Of a stretch of 64,000 bases of DNA, positions 25,194 to 33,078 are shown in pieces. Origin of the DNA: DATBLE01 sp963775695 (lineage in GTDB: Bacteria > Actinomycetota > Thermoleophilia > Gaiellales > Gaiellaceae); assembly GCA_963775695.1 (NCBI GenBank), contig CAVZJU010000001.1:124001-188000 (forward strand), read 5' to 3'. Within the stretch, counting starts at the first letter, position 1, and every line of letters begins with the position of its first letter. The notes under the pieces were generated by a model. It was not told the origin of the DNA. It searched no databases and saw only the letters and a program-made list of their open reading frames with translations. A program made the position numbers and the translations under genes.

Positions 25194-26103
25194 GATGAAC
25201 CACCAGGTGAGTCAGCGTCTCCAGCTCCTCGCGGTGCAGCTCTCCGTTCAGGCTTGCCCGGGCCCGGCGCGCATAGTCGAGCGCGATCTCGCGGGCCCGG
25301 TCCAGCGCGCCTGTCGCGGCCACCCGGACCAGCGCTCCGTCGACCGGGCCGCCGGCGAGCGCCCTGCGGACGACCTCGTCCTCGCGCGCAGCCAGGATCA
25401 GCGGCAGGGTGGGCGTCCCCTCGCGGAGGTCGACGCCGGCGATCTTCCCGGTCTCGACGGTCTCTCCCGCGCAGTCGAGGATGTCGTCGGTGATCTGGAA
25501 GGCGATCCCGAGCGAGAGCCCGAACGTGCCGAGATGCCGCCAACCGGCGCCTGCGCCGAGCAGGCAGGCCGCCTCGAAGAGCTTGCCGGTCTTCAGGCTG
25601 CAGCGCTCCAGGTATGCCTCCACGGTCGTATCCGGATCGTGTGTCTGGCGGCGCTGCATCGCCTCGCCGCGCGCGAGGCACAGCGCTGCGTCCGCGAGCA
25701 GCGCGACCGCACGCGCGTCCCCCGCCTCCGCCAGCTCGTCGAACGCCCGTGCGAACAGGTAGTCGCCGGTCGCCCGCGCAGCGGCGGGGCCGTAGGCCGA
25801 CCAGGCCGAGGCGCGGCCGCGGCGGAACTCGGCGCCGTCGATCAGGTCGTCGTGCACGAGCGTGGCCATGTGCACGAGCTCGACCGCGATCCCCGCGGCC
25901 ACGGACGGCGCTCGTCCGGCCGGCGCGGAGAAGAAGACGAGCAGCGGCCGCAGCCGCTTGCCGCCCGCGTTCAGCGCATCGCGCGAGGCGGCGGCAACGA
26001 TCCCGCCGTGGGAGCCGACGGTCTCCTCCAGCCGCTCCTCCAGCTCCTCGAGGTAGAGGTCGAGCCCAGGTGCGTCGCGGATCGTCGCCAGCGCGCTCGT
26101 CAC
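25183..26103 (-). CDS. Polyprenyl diphosphate synthase (menaquinone side-chain)
   Basis: 306 residues. First aspartate-rich motif is in LVHDDLIDGAEFRRGR (~residue 81) and the second is QITDDILD (~218); LNAGGKRLRPLLV precedes the first. It condenses isopentenyl diphosphate units into the isoprenoid tail for menaquinone (hepta-, octa- or nonaprenyl; length not predictable here). GTG start at 26103 overlaps ubiE (GTGA). Its location between the methyltransferase and mqnA supports a quinone function. Confidence 0.92.
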   Translation of the reverse strand: MTSALATIRDAPGLDLYLEELEERLEETVGSHGGIVAAASRDALNAGGKRLRPLLVFFSAPAGRAPSVAAGIAVELVHMATLVHDDLIDGAEFRRGRASAWSAYGPAAARATGDYLFARAFDELAEAGDARAVALLADAALCLARGEAMQRRQTHDPDTTVEAYLERCSLKTGKLFEAACLLGAGAGWRHLGTFGLSLGIAFQITDDILDCAGETVETGKIAGVDLREGTPTLPLILAAREDEVVRRALAGGPVDGALVRVAATGALDRAREIALDYARRARASLNGELHREELETLTHLVVHRES

Positions 26104-26780
26104 GCGGCCCTCCCGACGTGGAGCGCCACGATCCCGCCGGCGAAGGTGCGGTACGAAACGTCCGCGAAGCCGGCGGAGCCCATCAGGTTCGCGAGCTCGT
26201 CCGGGCCGGGGAACCGGCGGACGCTCGCCGGCAGGTAGGTGTAGGCGGCGCCGCCCTTCAACGCGCGGCCGAGCAACGGCACGATCCGGTCGAACCAGAG
26301 GCGGTAGAAGGGAGCGAGGAGCCCGCGGGGCTGGGTGATCTCGAGTACGGCCACGCGCCCGCCCTGGGCGAGAACGCGCCGGAGCTCGACCAACCCCTGC
26401 TCGAGGTCGGCGACGTTGCGGACGCCGAAACCGACCGTTGCCGCCTCGAAGGAGCCGGCCTCGAAGGGCAGGGCGAGCAGGTCCCCCTCCACCCACGTCG
26501 CGGATTCAAGCTTGCGGCGCGCCCGCTCGAGCATCGCCGGCGAGAAGTCCAGGCCGGTGACGACGCCGCCGCGCTTCGCGCACGCGACCGCCAGGTCGCC
26601 GGTGCCGCAGCACGCGTCGAGCACGCGGTCGCCCGGTTTCACGACCGCCTCGGCGGCGATCCGGCGCCAGCGCAGGTCGAGCCCGACCGTCATCACCCGG
26701 TTCATCAGGTCGTAGACGGGCGCGATCCGGTCGAACATCGCCTGAACCTCGTTCGCCGGCAGGGTCCCCGTGGAGCTCAT
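26100..26780 (-). CDS. ubiE: Demethylmenaquinone methyltransferase
   Basis: 226 residues from the ATG at 26780, with a GAGGA stretch a few bases upstream. The family pattern VQAMFDRIAPVYDLMNRVMT is at the N-terminus, followed by the SAM-binding LDACCGTGDLAVACAKRG and the late FPGPDELANLMGSAGF. It methylates demethylmenaquinone to menaquinone. A longer reading from 26798 or 26891 would pass through two copies of a palindromic repeat and is rejected as the start, though translation from 26798 cannot be excluded. Confidence 0.92.
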   Translation of the reverse strand: MSSTGTLPANEVQAMFDRIAPVYDLMNRVMTVGLDLRWRRIAAEAVVKPGDRVLDACCGTGDLAVACAKRGGVVTGLDFSPAMLERARRKLESATWVEGDLLALPFEAGSFEAATVGFGVRNVADLEQGLVELRRVLAQGGRVAVLEITQPRGLLAPFYRLWFDRIVPLLGRALKGGAAYTYLPASVRRFPGPDELANLMGSAGFADVSYRTFAGGIVALHVGRAA

Positions 26781-26792
26781 GCTGTCCTCTTC

Positions 26793-26825
26793 GGACATGC
26801 CAGGGGTCTGACCCCTGAGCTGTCC
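26793..26825. repeat. 33-nt palindromic repeat, copy A
   Basis: Imperfect copy of the 33-nt family, with core AGGGGTCTGACCCCT and left arm GGACATG. It overlaps the region just upstream of ubiE and supplies an alternative in-frame ATG at 26798. A second copy lies 61 bases further upstream in the same ubiX-ubiE gap. Confidence 0.65.
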
Positions 26826-26885
26826 GTTTCGAACACCTGCGGTCGGGCCGCAAACGCCGCGGTTACGCGATCGACCGTCCTTTCG

Positions 26886-26909
26886 GGACATGGCAGGGGT
26901 CTGACCCCT
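26886..26909. repeat. 33-nt palindromic repeat, copy B (right arm degraded)
   Basis: GGACATGGCAGGGGTC followed by TGACCCCT matches the same family, but the right outer arm has drifted. It sits 14 bases after the end of ubiX on the minus strand. Two copies in a 142-base gap is unusually dense. Confidence 0.6.
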
Positions 26910-26922
26910 CTGGCCGAAGCGG

Positions 26923-27513
26923 TCACGGCTGTCCCCAGCGCCGCACGAGCGCGTTCTCCAGCCCGAGCTGGTCGAGTGTGCGGCCGACGACGAAGTCGAC
27001 GAGGTCGTCCACGGTCTCGGCGCCGTGGTAGAAGCCAGGCGCGAGGAACAGGATCGTCGCCCCCGCAGATCGCAGCGTGAGCATGTTCTGCAAGTGGATC
27101 GCCGAGAGCGGCGTCTCCCGCGGCATCAGAACGAGCTTCCGCTCCTCCTTCAGCGCGACGCTGGCGGCGCGGTGGATCAGGTTCGACATCGCCCCGGATG
27201 CGATCGTTCCGAGCGTTCCCATCGAGCAGGGGCAGATCACGTAGGCGTCGACCTTCGCCGAGCCGCTCGCATAGGGCGAGCGCCAGTCCTGGGGGTCGAA
27301 GACGGTGACGTCGCCGTGGGCGTGCTCCACGAAGCGTGCGATCGTCTCGTCGCGGGAAAGGCGCGCGTTGCCGTACAGCTCGGTCGCGATCACCTCGAGC
27401 CCGGCGCCGGAGATGCTGACGCCGACCTCGCAGTCGGCTTCCGTCAGTGCTTCGAGCAGGCGGGCCGCGTAGCGAGCGCCGGAAGCGCCGGTTACGCCGA
27501 GGAAGACGCGCAC
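26923..27513 (-). CDS. ubiX: Flavin prenyltransferase (UbiX family; partner of UbiD)
   Basis: 196 residues. The N-terminal flavoprotein fold starts MRVFLGVTGASGARYAARLL, with the characteristic CPCSMGTLGTIASGAMSNLIHRAA and KLVLMPRETPLSAIHLQNML. UbiX makes the prenylated FMN cofactor used by UbiD-type decarboxylases. Its partner UbiD is encoded upstream in the same cluster with the bc-complex genes between them. In futalosine organisms these two remove the carboxyl group of the prenylated naphthoate (MqnM/MqnL role). Confidence 0.92.
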   Translation of the reverse strand: MRVFLGVTGASGARYAARLLEALTEADCEVGVSISGAGLEVIATELYGNARLSRDETIARFVEHAHGDVTVFDPQDWRSPYASGSAKVDAYVICPCSMGTLGTIASGAMSNLIHRAASVALKEERKLVLMPRETPLSAIHLQNMLTLRSAGATILFLAPGFYHGAETVDDLVDFVVGRTLDQLGLENALVRRWGQP

Positions 27514-27522
27514 GAGGGCATG

Positions 27523-28371
27523 CTACTTGCCGCCCTTCGAGGCTTCGAGGAAGATCGCGAGCTTCCGGAGATTGTCGTCTCCGAGCGACGCGAACGACGG
27601 CATCGGCGAGCCCGGCGTCACCGAGCTCGGGTTCTGCAGGTGCTTGATCTGCGTCTCGACGCCGAGACCCTTATTCCCGATATCGCTCAGGTCGGGGGCG
27701 CCGAGGTTGCTCGAGCCGCTGCCTAGGTACGTGTGGCATGTGAGGCAGCCCGACTGGGCGAACAGCTTCGCTCCGGCGACCGCCTGTGGGTTGCCCGCGA
27801 AGCCCTGCTTCTTCGCCCAGCCGCCGACGAGCCCGACGGTCTCGCTGCCGAGCGCCTCCTTCGCAGTCGCGCCCTTGTAGGTCAGCGTTCCCATCGCGAT
27901 CACGGTCAGGATCGTGATCACCACGGCGACCGGCCGCCGGGACAGCCGCCGCTCCCGCCGCCGGTCGAGGAACGGCAGCGCGAACATCAGCGCCATGATG
28001 ATCGTGGGGATCCCGACCGTCCCGAGGATCACCGCGTTCGGCCACTTGAAGATCCGGAGCAGGTAGAAGAGGAAGTAGAAGTACCAGTCGGGCCGCGGGA
28101 CGAAGCTCGTGGTCCCCGGGTCGGCCTTGTCGGAGTACAGCGACCCGAGCCAGCCTGCCCCGGTGCCCGTGTGGTCGCCGGGAATCGTCCACTTCCAGAT
28201 GCAGGCGAGCCCGACGATCACGACCACGACCACGAGGCTCATGACCGTGTCGTGGAACATGGCGTACGGGAAGAACGGCTTCCCCCGCTTCTGGACGTCC
28301 CGCTTGTAGCGTGCGAACTCCTCGCGGCGCGCCTGCAGAGCGGCGGAGGGCTTCAGCCCCGACATGCTCAC
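27523..28371 (-). CDS. qcrC: Menaquinol:cytochrome c reductase, cytochrome b/c fusion subunit (QcrC type)
   Basis: 282 residues. The N-terminal half has three or four membrane helices and the Qo-site motif PDWY (FVPRPDWYFYFLFYLL, ~residue 92), equivalent to subunit IV/the second half of cytochrome b. The C-terminal third is a single-haem cytochrome c with CLTCH (SGCLTCHTYLG) and a distal methionine region (GSPMPSFASLGDDNL). This subunit-IV plus cytochrome c fusion is known from Gram-positive bc complexes, and PDWY is associated with menaquinol-type complexes. The GTG at 28371 is chosen for its GGAGG and GTGA overlap; an ATG at 28365 is in frame. Confidence 0.88.
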   Translation of the reverse strand: MSMSGLKPSAALQARREEFARYKRDVQKRGKPFFPYAMFHDTVMSLVVVVVIVGLACIWKWTIPGDHTGTGAGWLGSLYSDKADPGTTSFVPRPDWYFYFLFYLLRIFKWPNAVILGTVGIPTIIMALMFALPFLDRRRERRLSRRPVAVVITILTVIAMGTLTYKGATAKEALGSETVGLVGGWAKKQGFAGNPQAVAGAKLFAQSGCLTCHTYLGSGSSNLGAPDLSDIGNKGLGVETQIKHLQNPSSVTPGSPMPSFASLGDDNLRKLAIFLEASKGGK

Positions 28372-29156
28372 GGTGTCGGCCTCCCACGGGTGGTCGGCGC
28401 GACGAGGCCGGCGCGCGCCGGCGGCTCGGGCTCGGGCTCGACGTAGTCGGCGCCCGCGGCCTCCTTCGACCAGGGCGGCGACGAGACGCCGAGACGGATG
28501 ACCAGGTACAGGTGCAGGCCGATCAAGACGAAGATCAGGCCCGGCGCGACCAGCATGTGCAGCGAGTAGAAGCGGGACAGCGTGTCGCCCCCGATCTCGG
28601 GGCCCCCCTGGAGTATCTGGGCCATGATCCCGCCGACGAAGGGCCCGTTCGCCGTGATGTTCATGCCCACGACCGTCGCCCAGTACGCGGTCTGGTCGAA
28701 CGGCAGGAGGTAGCCGGTGAAGCCCTCGAACATGCCGAGGATCAGGAGCAGTACGCCGATGATCCAGTTCAGCTCGCGCGGATACTTGTACGCGCCGTAC
28801 AGGAAGACCCGGGCCATGTGGAAGAAGAGCAGGATGATGAAGACGCTCGCTCCCCAGCGGTGCATGCCACGCACGAGCCAGCCGAAGGTGACGTCGTTGG
28901 TGATGTGCTGGATCGACGAGTACGCGTGTTCGGGATCCGGTTTGTAGAACATCGCCAGGATCACGCCGGTGATTGCCTGGACGAGGAAGGCGGTCAGGGT
29001 GGCCGAGCCGAGCGTGTGCGCCCAGCCGCTGTCGCCGGGCACCTTGCGGAAGAGGAAGTACCTGGTCGCGCCGACGAGGCCCGACCGCTCCTCGAGCCAG
29101 TCGAGCGGATAGAGGACGACGTCCGCCATCTGCTTCCGGCGGGTGGCCTTGGACAT
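28368..29156 (-). CDS. qcrB: Cytochrome b N-terminal subunit of the bc complex
   Basis: 262 residues, cytochrome b6-like. Four haem-ligand histidines in two helices are visible in MHRWGASVFIILLFFHMARV and SLHMLVAPGLIFVLIGLHLYL, and the Qo/Qi region FEGFTGYLLPFDQTAYWATVVG follows. It carries the two b haems that pass electrons from menaquinol. It lies 14 bases downstream of the Rieske gene and overlaps the fusion subunit by four bases. The C-terminal ~35 residues are proline-rich and presumably cytoplasmic. Confidence 0.92.
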   Translation of the reverse strand: MSKATRRKQMADVVLYPLDWLEERSGLVGATRYFLFRKVPGDSGWAHTLGSATLTAFLVQAITGVILAMFYKPDPEHAYSSIQHITNDVTFGWLVRGMHRWGASVFIILLFFHMARVFLYGAYKYPRELNWIIGVLLLILGMFEGFTGYLLPFDQTAYWATVVGMNITANGPFVGGIMAQILQGGPEIGGDTLSRFYSLHMLVAPGLIFVLIGLHLYLVIRLGVSSPPWSKEAAGADYVEPEPEPPARAGLVAPTTRGRPTP

Positions 29157-29170
29157 CTAGCCGCTGCCCT

Positions 29171-30106
29171 TCACGTGCGGATCTCCGGGACGGGCCAGAG
29201 CCAGAACTCGGGCCCGTCGACATGCTGCCCCGGGAATTGCAGTCGTGTCTTCTTGATCTTGGCGTCCTTGCCCGTACCCTCGACCTTGGCGACGCTGAAG
29301 GCGCTGCCGAGGACGAGGTGCCCTCCGACGATCGAATAGGTGTACCGGTCGAGCGCGCGAACCGGGGGACCGGCGGTGCGGTTGCCCTCGGTGTCGTACT
29401 GGCCGCCGTGGCACGGGCACCCGAAGCCGGCCGGCTGCACCGGCGTGAGGGACAGGACGACGTTCCCCTGCTTGTCCTTGACCTCTTTCTTCCGGTTCGT
29501 GTCGATCGGCCCGTTCGGCTGTACCGGACAGCCGAGGTGCGCACAGTGGTTCGAGAGGATGGTGAAGCTCGGCAGCTCGCCGAGAAAGCCGTTGTTCCGG
29601 ATGTAGGCGGTGCGCCGCGAGACCTCGCCGGCCTCGGGGTTCTCGACGAAGGTCGTGATGATGAACTTGCCGACCGGGAACTCGTCGAGCGCGCCGAGGT
29701 TGACCTTCTGGAAGCTCTGGCCCTCGAAACCCGACGCGGTGAGGAGCGCAAGGGGCGGGATGGTGACGACCGCGCCGATCAGGGCGCCGAGGCCGAGGGT
29801 CGCCCCCTCGAGGAAGCGGTCGCGAGGGTAGCGCTCGCCGGCGCTCGCCTCGGGCGTGACCGGCTGCGCGGCCGCGCCGGCGCGCGTCGGAGGCGGCGGC
29901 GGTTCCGCCTCTTCGGCTCCGCTGGTCGACAGGTCGCGGATCCAGACGCCGCCGAACGCAAACGCGATCACGGCCCCGATCCCGACCGCGATCCAGTTGC
30001 TGATGATCAGACCGACGAGGACGATCACGAGCCCGATCGCGAACGCGACAGGCAGCAGCGAGGGCGCTGGAACGTGTGATTTGTCGTCGCCCTGCCCGGG
30101 CTCCAC
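29171..30106 (-). CDS. qcrA: Rieske [2Fe-2S] subunit of the bc complex
   Basis: 311 residues, GTG start with an AGGAG ribosome site. Two N-terminal helices (LLPVAFAIGLVIVLVGLII and GVGIGAVIAFAFGG-type) and a third near 107 precede the Rieske domain. The cluster ligands are CAHLGC (CxHxxC) and CPCHGG (CxxH), with the extra cysteines forming the stabilising disulfide. It oxidises menaquinol at the Qo site. It is the first bc gene and follows a recognisable promoter. Confidence 0.92.
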   Translation of the reverse strand: MEPGQGDDKSHVPAPSLLPVAFAIGLVIVLVGLIISNWIAVGIGAVIAFAFGGVWIRDLSTSGAEEAEPPPPPTRAGAAAQPVTPEASAGERYPRDRFLEGATLGLGALIGAVVTIPPLALLTASGFEGQSFQKVNLGALDEFPVGKFIITTFVENPEAGEVSRRTAYIRNNGFLGELPSFTILSNHCAHLGCPVQPNGPIDTNRKKEVKDKQGNVVLSLTPVQPAGFGCPCHGGQYDTEGNRTAGPPVRALDRYTYSIVGGHLVLGSAFSVAKVEGTGKDAKIKKTRLQFPGQHVDGPEFWLWPVPEIRT

Positions 30107-30138
30107 CTTCGACGCTCCTTCCTCTCTTACCGAGCGGG

Positions 30139-30167
30139 ATCAAACCGCCGTCCGGCCACGGTGTCAA
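30139..30167 (-). promoter_or_regulatory. Candidate sigma-70-type promoter for the Rieske/bc/quinone genes
   Basis: On the minus strand TTGACA (30162-30167) is followed by a 17-base spacer and TTTGAT (30139-30144), 33 bases before the qcrA start. The -35 match is perfect and the -10 is 4 of 6. It lies in the 113-base gap after ubiD. Confidence 0.55.
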
Positions 30168-30219
30168 CGACGTAACACTTGACGCAACGCGCGGGCCCAC
30201 TATTACTCATCCGCCGGTC

Positions 30220-31671
30220 TCAGGCGTGGAGATCGGGCAGGCCGTATTCGCCCCACCGCCGCGCGACCAGCTCCTGCACCTCGCCGCTCATCTCGATCTC
30301 GGGCGGCCACTCGCGTGCGCCCTCCTCGGGAAGCTTGTGCGTGGCGTCGATCCCGAGCTTGCCGCCGACGAACTGCGCGCCCGGCGCGTGGTCGAGATGA
30401 TCGAGCGGCCCCTCGCTGAGCAGGACGTCTCGTTTCGGGTCGACGTTGGCGGTCACGCGGAAGAACACCTCCCCGTAGTCGTGGACGTCCACCCATTCGT
30501 CGACGACGACGACGCACTTGGTCAGGCTGAGCATCCCCAGGCCCCAGACCGCGTGCATGATCTTCTGCGCCTGCCCGGGAAACGTCTTGCGGATCGAGAC
30601 GATCGCGCAGTTGTGGAATGCCCCGCCGACGGGCAGGTCGTAGTCGACGATCTCGGGCACCGACATGCGCACGGCCGGCAGGAAGATCCGCTCGGTGGCC
30701 TTGCCCAGCCACGCGTCCTCGGCGGGCGGCTTGCCGACGACGATCGACGGATAGATCGCGTCGCGGCGCATCGTCATCGCGGTGAGGTGGAACACGGGGA
30801 ACGGCTCGGGCGGCGAGTAGTAGCCGGTGTGGTCGCCGAACGGCCCTTCGATCCCCTCGTCGCCGGCCTCGACGTACCCCTCGAGCACGATCTCGGCCGA
30901 GGCCGGGACCTCGAGGTCGACCGTCTTGCCCTTGACCAGCTCGACCGCGTCTCCGCGCAGGAACCCGGCGAGCATCAGCTCGTCGATGTGCTTCGGCAGC
31001 GGCGCGGACGCGGCGTACGCGGTGATCGGGTCGAGGCCGAGCGCGACCGCGACCTCGAGGCGTCCGTCGGTGGCCAGGTAGTCCATCCGTCCGTCCTTGT
31101 GGATCTGCCAGTGCATGTAGGTCGAGCGCCGGTCGATCTTCTGCATCCGGTACATGCCGACGTTCCGGGTGCCTGTCTTCGGGTCGTGGGTGATCACCGC
31201 GGGCAGCGTGATGAAGGGGGCGGCGTCGCCGGGCCAGCAGGTCTGGATCGGCAGCAGGTCGAGGTCGACCTCGTCGCCGGTGAGGACGATCTCCTGACAC
31301 GGGCCGCTGCGCACCGACTTCGGGCGCGAGTCGGCGATCGACTTCAGCTTTTGGAGGCCTTTGACCTTCTCGACCAGCCCCTGGGGGGGCTGCATCTCGA
31401 GCACGTCGGCGAGCTTCTGCGCGACGTCGTCGAGCCGCTCGACGCCGAAGGCGAGACACATGCGCCGCTCGGTGCCGAACTGGTTGATCAGCAGCGGGTG
31501 GTCCGAGCCCTTCGGGCGCTCGAACAGCAGCGCCGGCCCACCCGCCTTCACGGTGCGATCGACGATCTCGGTGATCTCGAGGTACGGGTCGACCTCGGCG
31601 GAGATCCGAACGAGCTCGCCCTCGCGCTCGAGCAGGGCGGTCCAGTCGCGCAGGTCGCCGGGAGTCGCCAC
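30220..31671 (-). CDS. ubiD: UbiD family decarboxylase (menaquinone pathway)
   Basis: 483 residues, the usual UbiD length. Recognisable family stretches: LLFERPKGSDHPLLINQFG, GMYRMQKIDRRSTYMHWQIHKDGR, EGPFGDHTGYYSPPEPFPVFH with the catalytic E-x-P-x-x-D region, and VVVVDEWVDVHDYGEVFFR. It uses prenylated FMN from UbiX to decarboxylate the aromatic ring; in this setting the likely substrate is prenylated 1,4-dihydroxy-6-naphthoate (MqnL role). It heads the quinone cluster. The prenyltransferase MqnP is not in the window. Confidence 0.9.
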   Translation of the reverse strand: MATPGDLRDWTALLEREGELVRISAEVDPYLEITEIVDRTVKAGGPALLFERPKGSDHPLLINQFGTERRMCLAFGVERLDDVAQKLADVLEMQPPQGLVEKVKGLQKLKSIADSRPKSVRSGPCQEIVLTGDEVDLDLLPIQTCWPGDAAPFITLPAVITHDPKTGTRNVGMYRMQKIDRRSTYMHWQIHKDGRMDYLATDGRLEVAVALGLDPITAYAASAPLPKHIDELMLAGFLRGDAVELVKGKTVDLEVPASAEIVLEGYVEAGDEGIEGPFGDHTGYYSPPEPFPVFHLTAMTMRRDAIYPSIVVGKPPAEDAWLGKATERIFLPAVRMSVPEIVDYDLPVGGAFHNCAIVSIRKTFPGQAQKIMHAVWGLGMLSLTKCVVVVDEWVDVHDYGEVFFRVTANVDPKRDVLLSEGPLDHLDHAPGAQFVGGKLGIDATHKLPEEGAREWPPEIEMSGEVQELVARRWGEYGLPDLHA

Positions 31672-31681
31672 GTGGATGAGT

Positions 31682-32040
31682 CTAGGCGGCGACGTGCATC
31701 ATCAGCCCCGGCACCGGGACCAAGCGGCCGCCGACCAGGTCGGGCGCGAGGAGGAACTCCTCGAGGGTCACCGCGCCGAGCAGCGCGTTGTCGCCGAAGA
31801 CGACCAGGGTGTACTCCTCCCGGCCCTCGAACCGAACCCAGGCGCGTCCCATGTCCATCTCCACCTCGTTGCCGTCAGCAAGGACGAAGCTGGCCCGACG
31901 GTCGACTGCCACGCCCAGATCGCGGAGCAACGACCTGGGCAGACGGTGTAGGTCGAGCTCGTGTCGACGAGGGCGTCGACCGGAAGGAATCGCTCGCGCG
32001 TAGGGCCCGCGACCTCGAGCTGGACGTGGAACGTACCCAC
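31682..32040 (-). pseudogene. Frameshifted retropepsin-like (clan AA) aspartic protease
   Basis: Minus-strand reading from 32040 gives HVQLEVAGPTRERFLPVDALVDTSSTYTV, the single-domain retropepsin start with the active-site aspartate in DTS (usually DTG). After TV the frame breaks near 31941; skipping one missing base restores LPRSLLRDLGVAVDRRASF, then LADGNEVEMDMGRAWVRF and FLLAPDLVGGRLVPVPGL. That is the normal layout of these ~120-residue proteins. It is either an inactive gene or one single-base assembly error. Function of the family in bacteria is unclear. Confidence 0.65.
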
Positions 32041-32075
32041 CAGCCGGTTATACCCGGGCGCCGCGCGGTGCGAAA

Positions 32076-32954
32076 GTGCCCCGGATGGTCGTGTACGTCA
32101 CGGGCGCGAGCGGCTTCATCGGCGGCCACGTCGCCCGGGAGCTGCGCGCGCAGGGACACGATGTCCGCGACACGTGGGTCGACCTGCTCGACCCGGCAGG
32201 GCTCCGGCGAGCGATCACCGGTTGCGACACCGTCGTCCATGTGGCCGCGCTCTACAGCTTCCGCGCGCCCGAGCGCGAGCTCGAGGCCGTCAACGTCCGC
32301 GGAACCGGCAACGTGATCGACGCCTGCCGGGCAGCCGGCGTCAACCGTCTGCTCGCGACCAGCTCCTGCGCGACCTGCGGCCCGGTGCCGGGTCGGCAGG
32401 CGACGGAGGCCGACACGCCGCCGGCCTGGGAGCTGGCCGTTCCGTACAAGCGGACGAAACTCGACGCGGAGCGGCTCGTGCTCGCGGCCGGAGGCGTCTG
32501 CGTCAACCCGACGACGCCGGTCGGCGACGGCGACCGTGCGCCCACGCCGACCGGGGCGATGATCCGCGGCGTCGCCGCGGGCCGCTACCGCGCGTACCCG
32601 CGGATCGGGTTGAACGTGGTCGACGTCCGGGACGTTGCGCGGGGCCACGTCCTGGCGCTCGAGCGCGGCCGGGCAGGCGAGCGCTACCTGCTCGGCGGAG
32701 CCGACCTGCCGGTCGGCGAGGTCTTCGCCGCCGTCGCCCGCCTGGCGGGGCGGCCGCGACCGCGGATCGCAGTTCCCCACGCGGCGATCCGTGCCGGCGC
32801 CGCGCTCGGACTGGTCAACCGAAACGAGGCGATCCTCGCCCGGACGCCCGCCTACTTCTCCTGGGCGAAGGCGGCGCGCGAGCTCGGCTACGAGCCGGGC
32901 CCGGTCGAGCCGGCGCTGGCGCGGGCGGTGAAGGAGGCCCTCAGTGTTTCCTGA
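32076..32954 (+). CDS. NAD-dependent epimerase/dehydratase (SDR family)
   Basis: 292 residues. N-terminal Rossmann motif VYVTGASGFIGGHVARELRA, then HVAALYSF and NVRGTGNVIDACRAAGVNRLLATSS. The catalytic tyrosine-lysine is PYKRTKLDAE, i.e. YxxxK (residues ~128-132). Resembles the dihydroflavonol reductase/hopanoid-associated sugar epimerase (HpnA) branch, but no hopanoid genes are adjacent. A GTG at 32076 or the ATG at 32085 could start it. It ends inside the antisense small gene at 32941. Confidence 0.85.
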   Translation: MPRMVVYVTGASGFIGGHVARELRAQGHDVRDTWVDLLDPAGLRRAITGCDTVVHVAALYSFRAPERELEAVNVRGTGNVIDACRAAGVNRLLATSSCATCGPVPGRQATEADTPPAWELAVPYKRTKLDAERLVLAAGGVCVNPTTPVGDGDRAPTPTGAMIRGVAAGRYRAYPRIGLNVVDVRDVARGHVLALERGRAGERYLLGGADLPVGEVFAAVARLAGRPRPRIAVPHAAIRAGAALGLVNRNEAILARTPAYFSWAKAARELGYEPGPVEPALARAVKEALSVS

Positions 32955-33069
32955 GCTTCCGTGACAGCGTGCCCAGCCCGATCACGCCCAGGAAGATCAG
33001 TCCGACGATCAGCATCCCGGTGATGACGTCACGGCCTTCCGAAGCAGCGTCGGCCAGCAGGGCGAGCAC
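32941..33069 (-). CDS. Small single-helix membrane protein (42 aa)
   Basis: Translation from a GTG gives VLALLADAASEGRD, then the helix VITGMLIVGLIFLGVIGLG and a basic tail TLSRKLRKH. The hydrophobic helix with a positively charged C-terminal tail is coherent. It ends overlapping the SDR gene stop by 14 bases (convergent) and starts 10 bases past the end of the gene at 33079. Function unknown; too short for strong confidence. Confidence 0.45.
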   Translation of the reverse strand: MLALLADAASEGRDVITGMLIVGLIFLGVIGLGTLSRKLRKH

Positions 33070-33078
33070 GGCGCGAGT

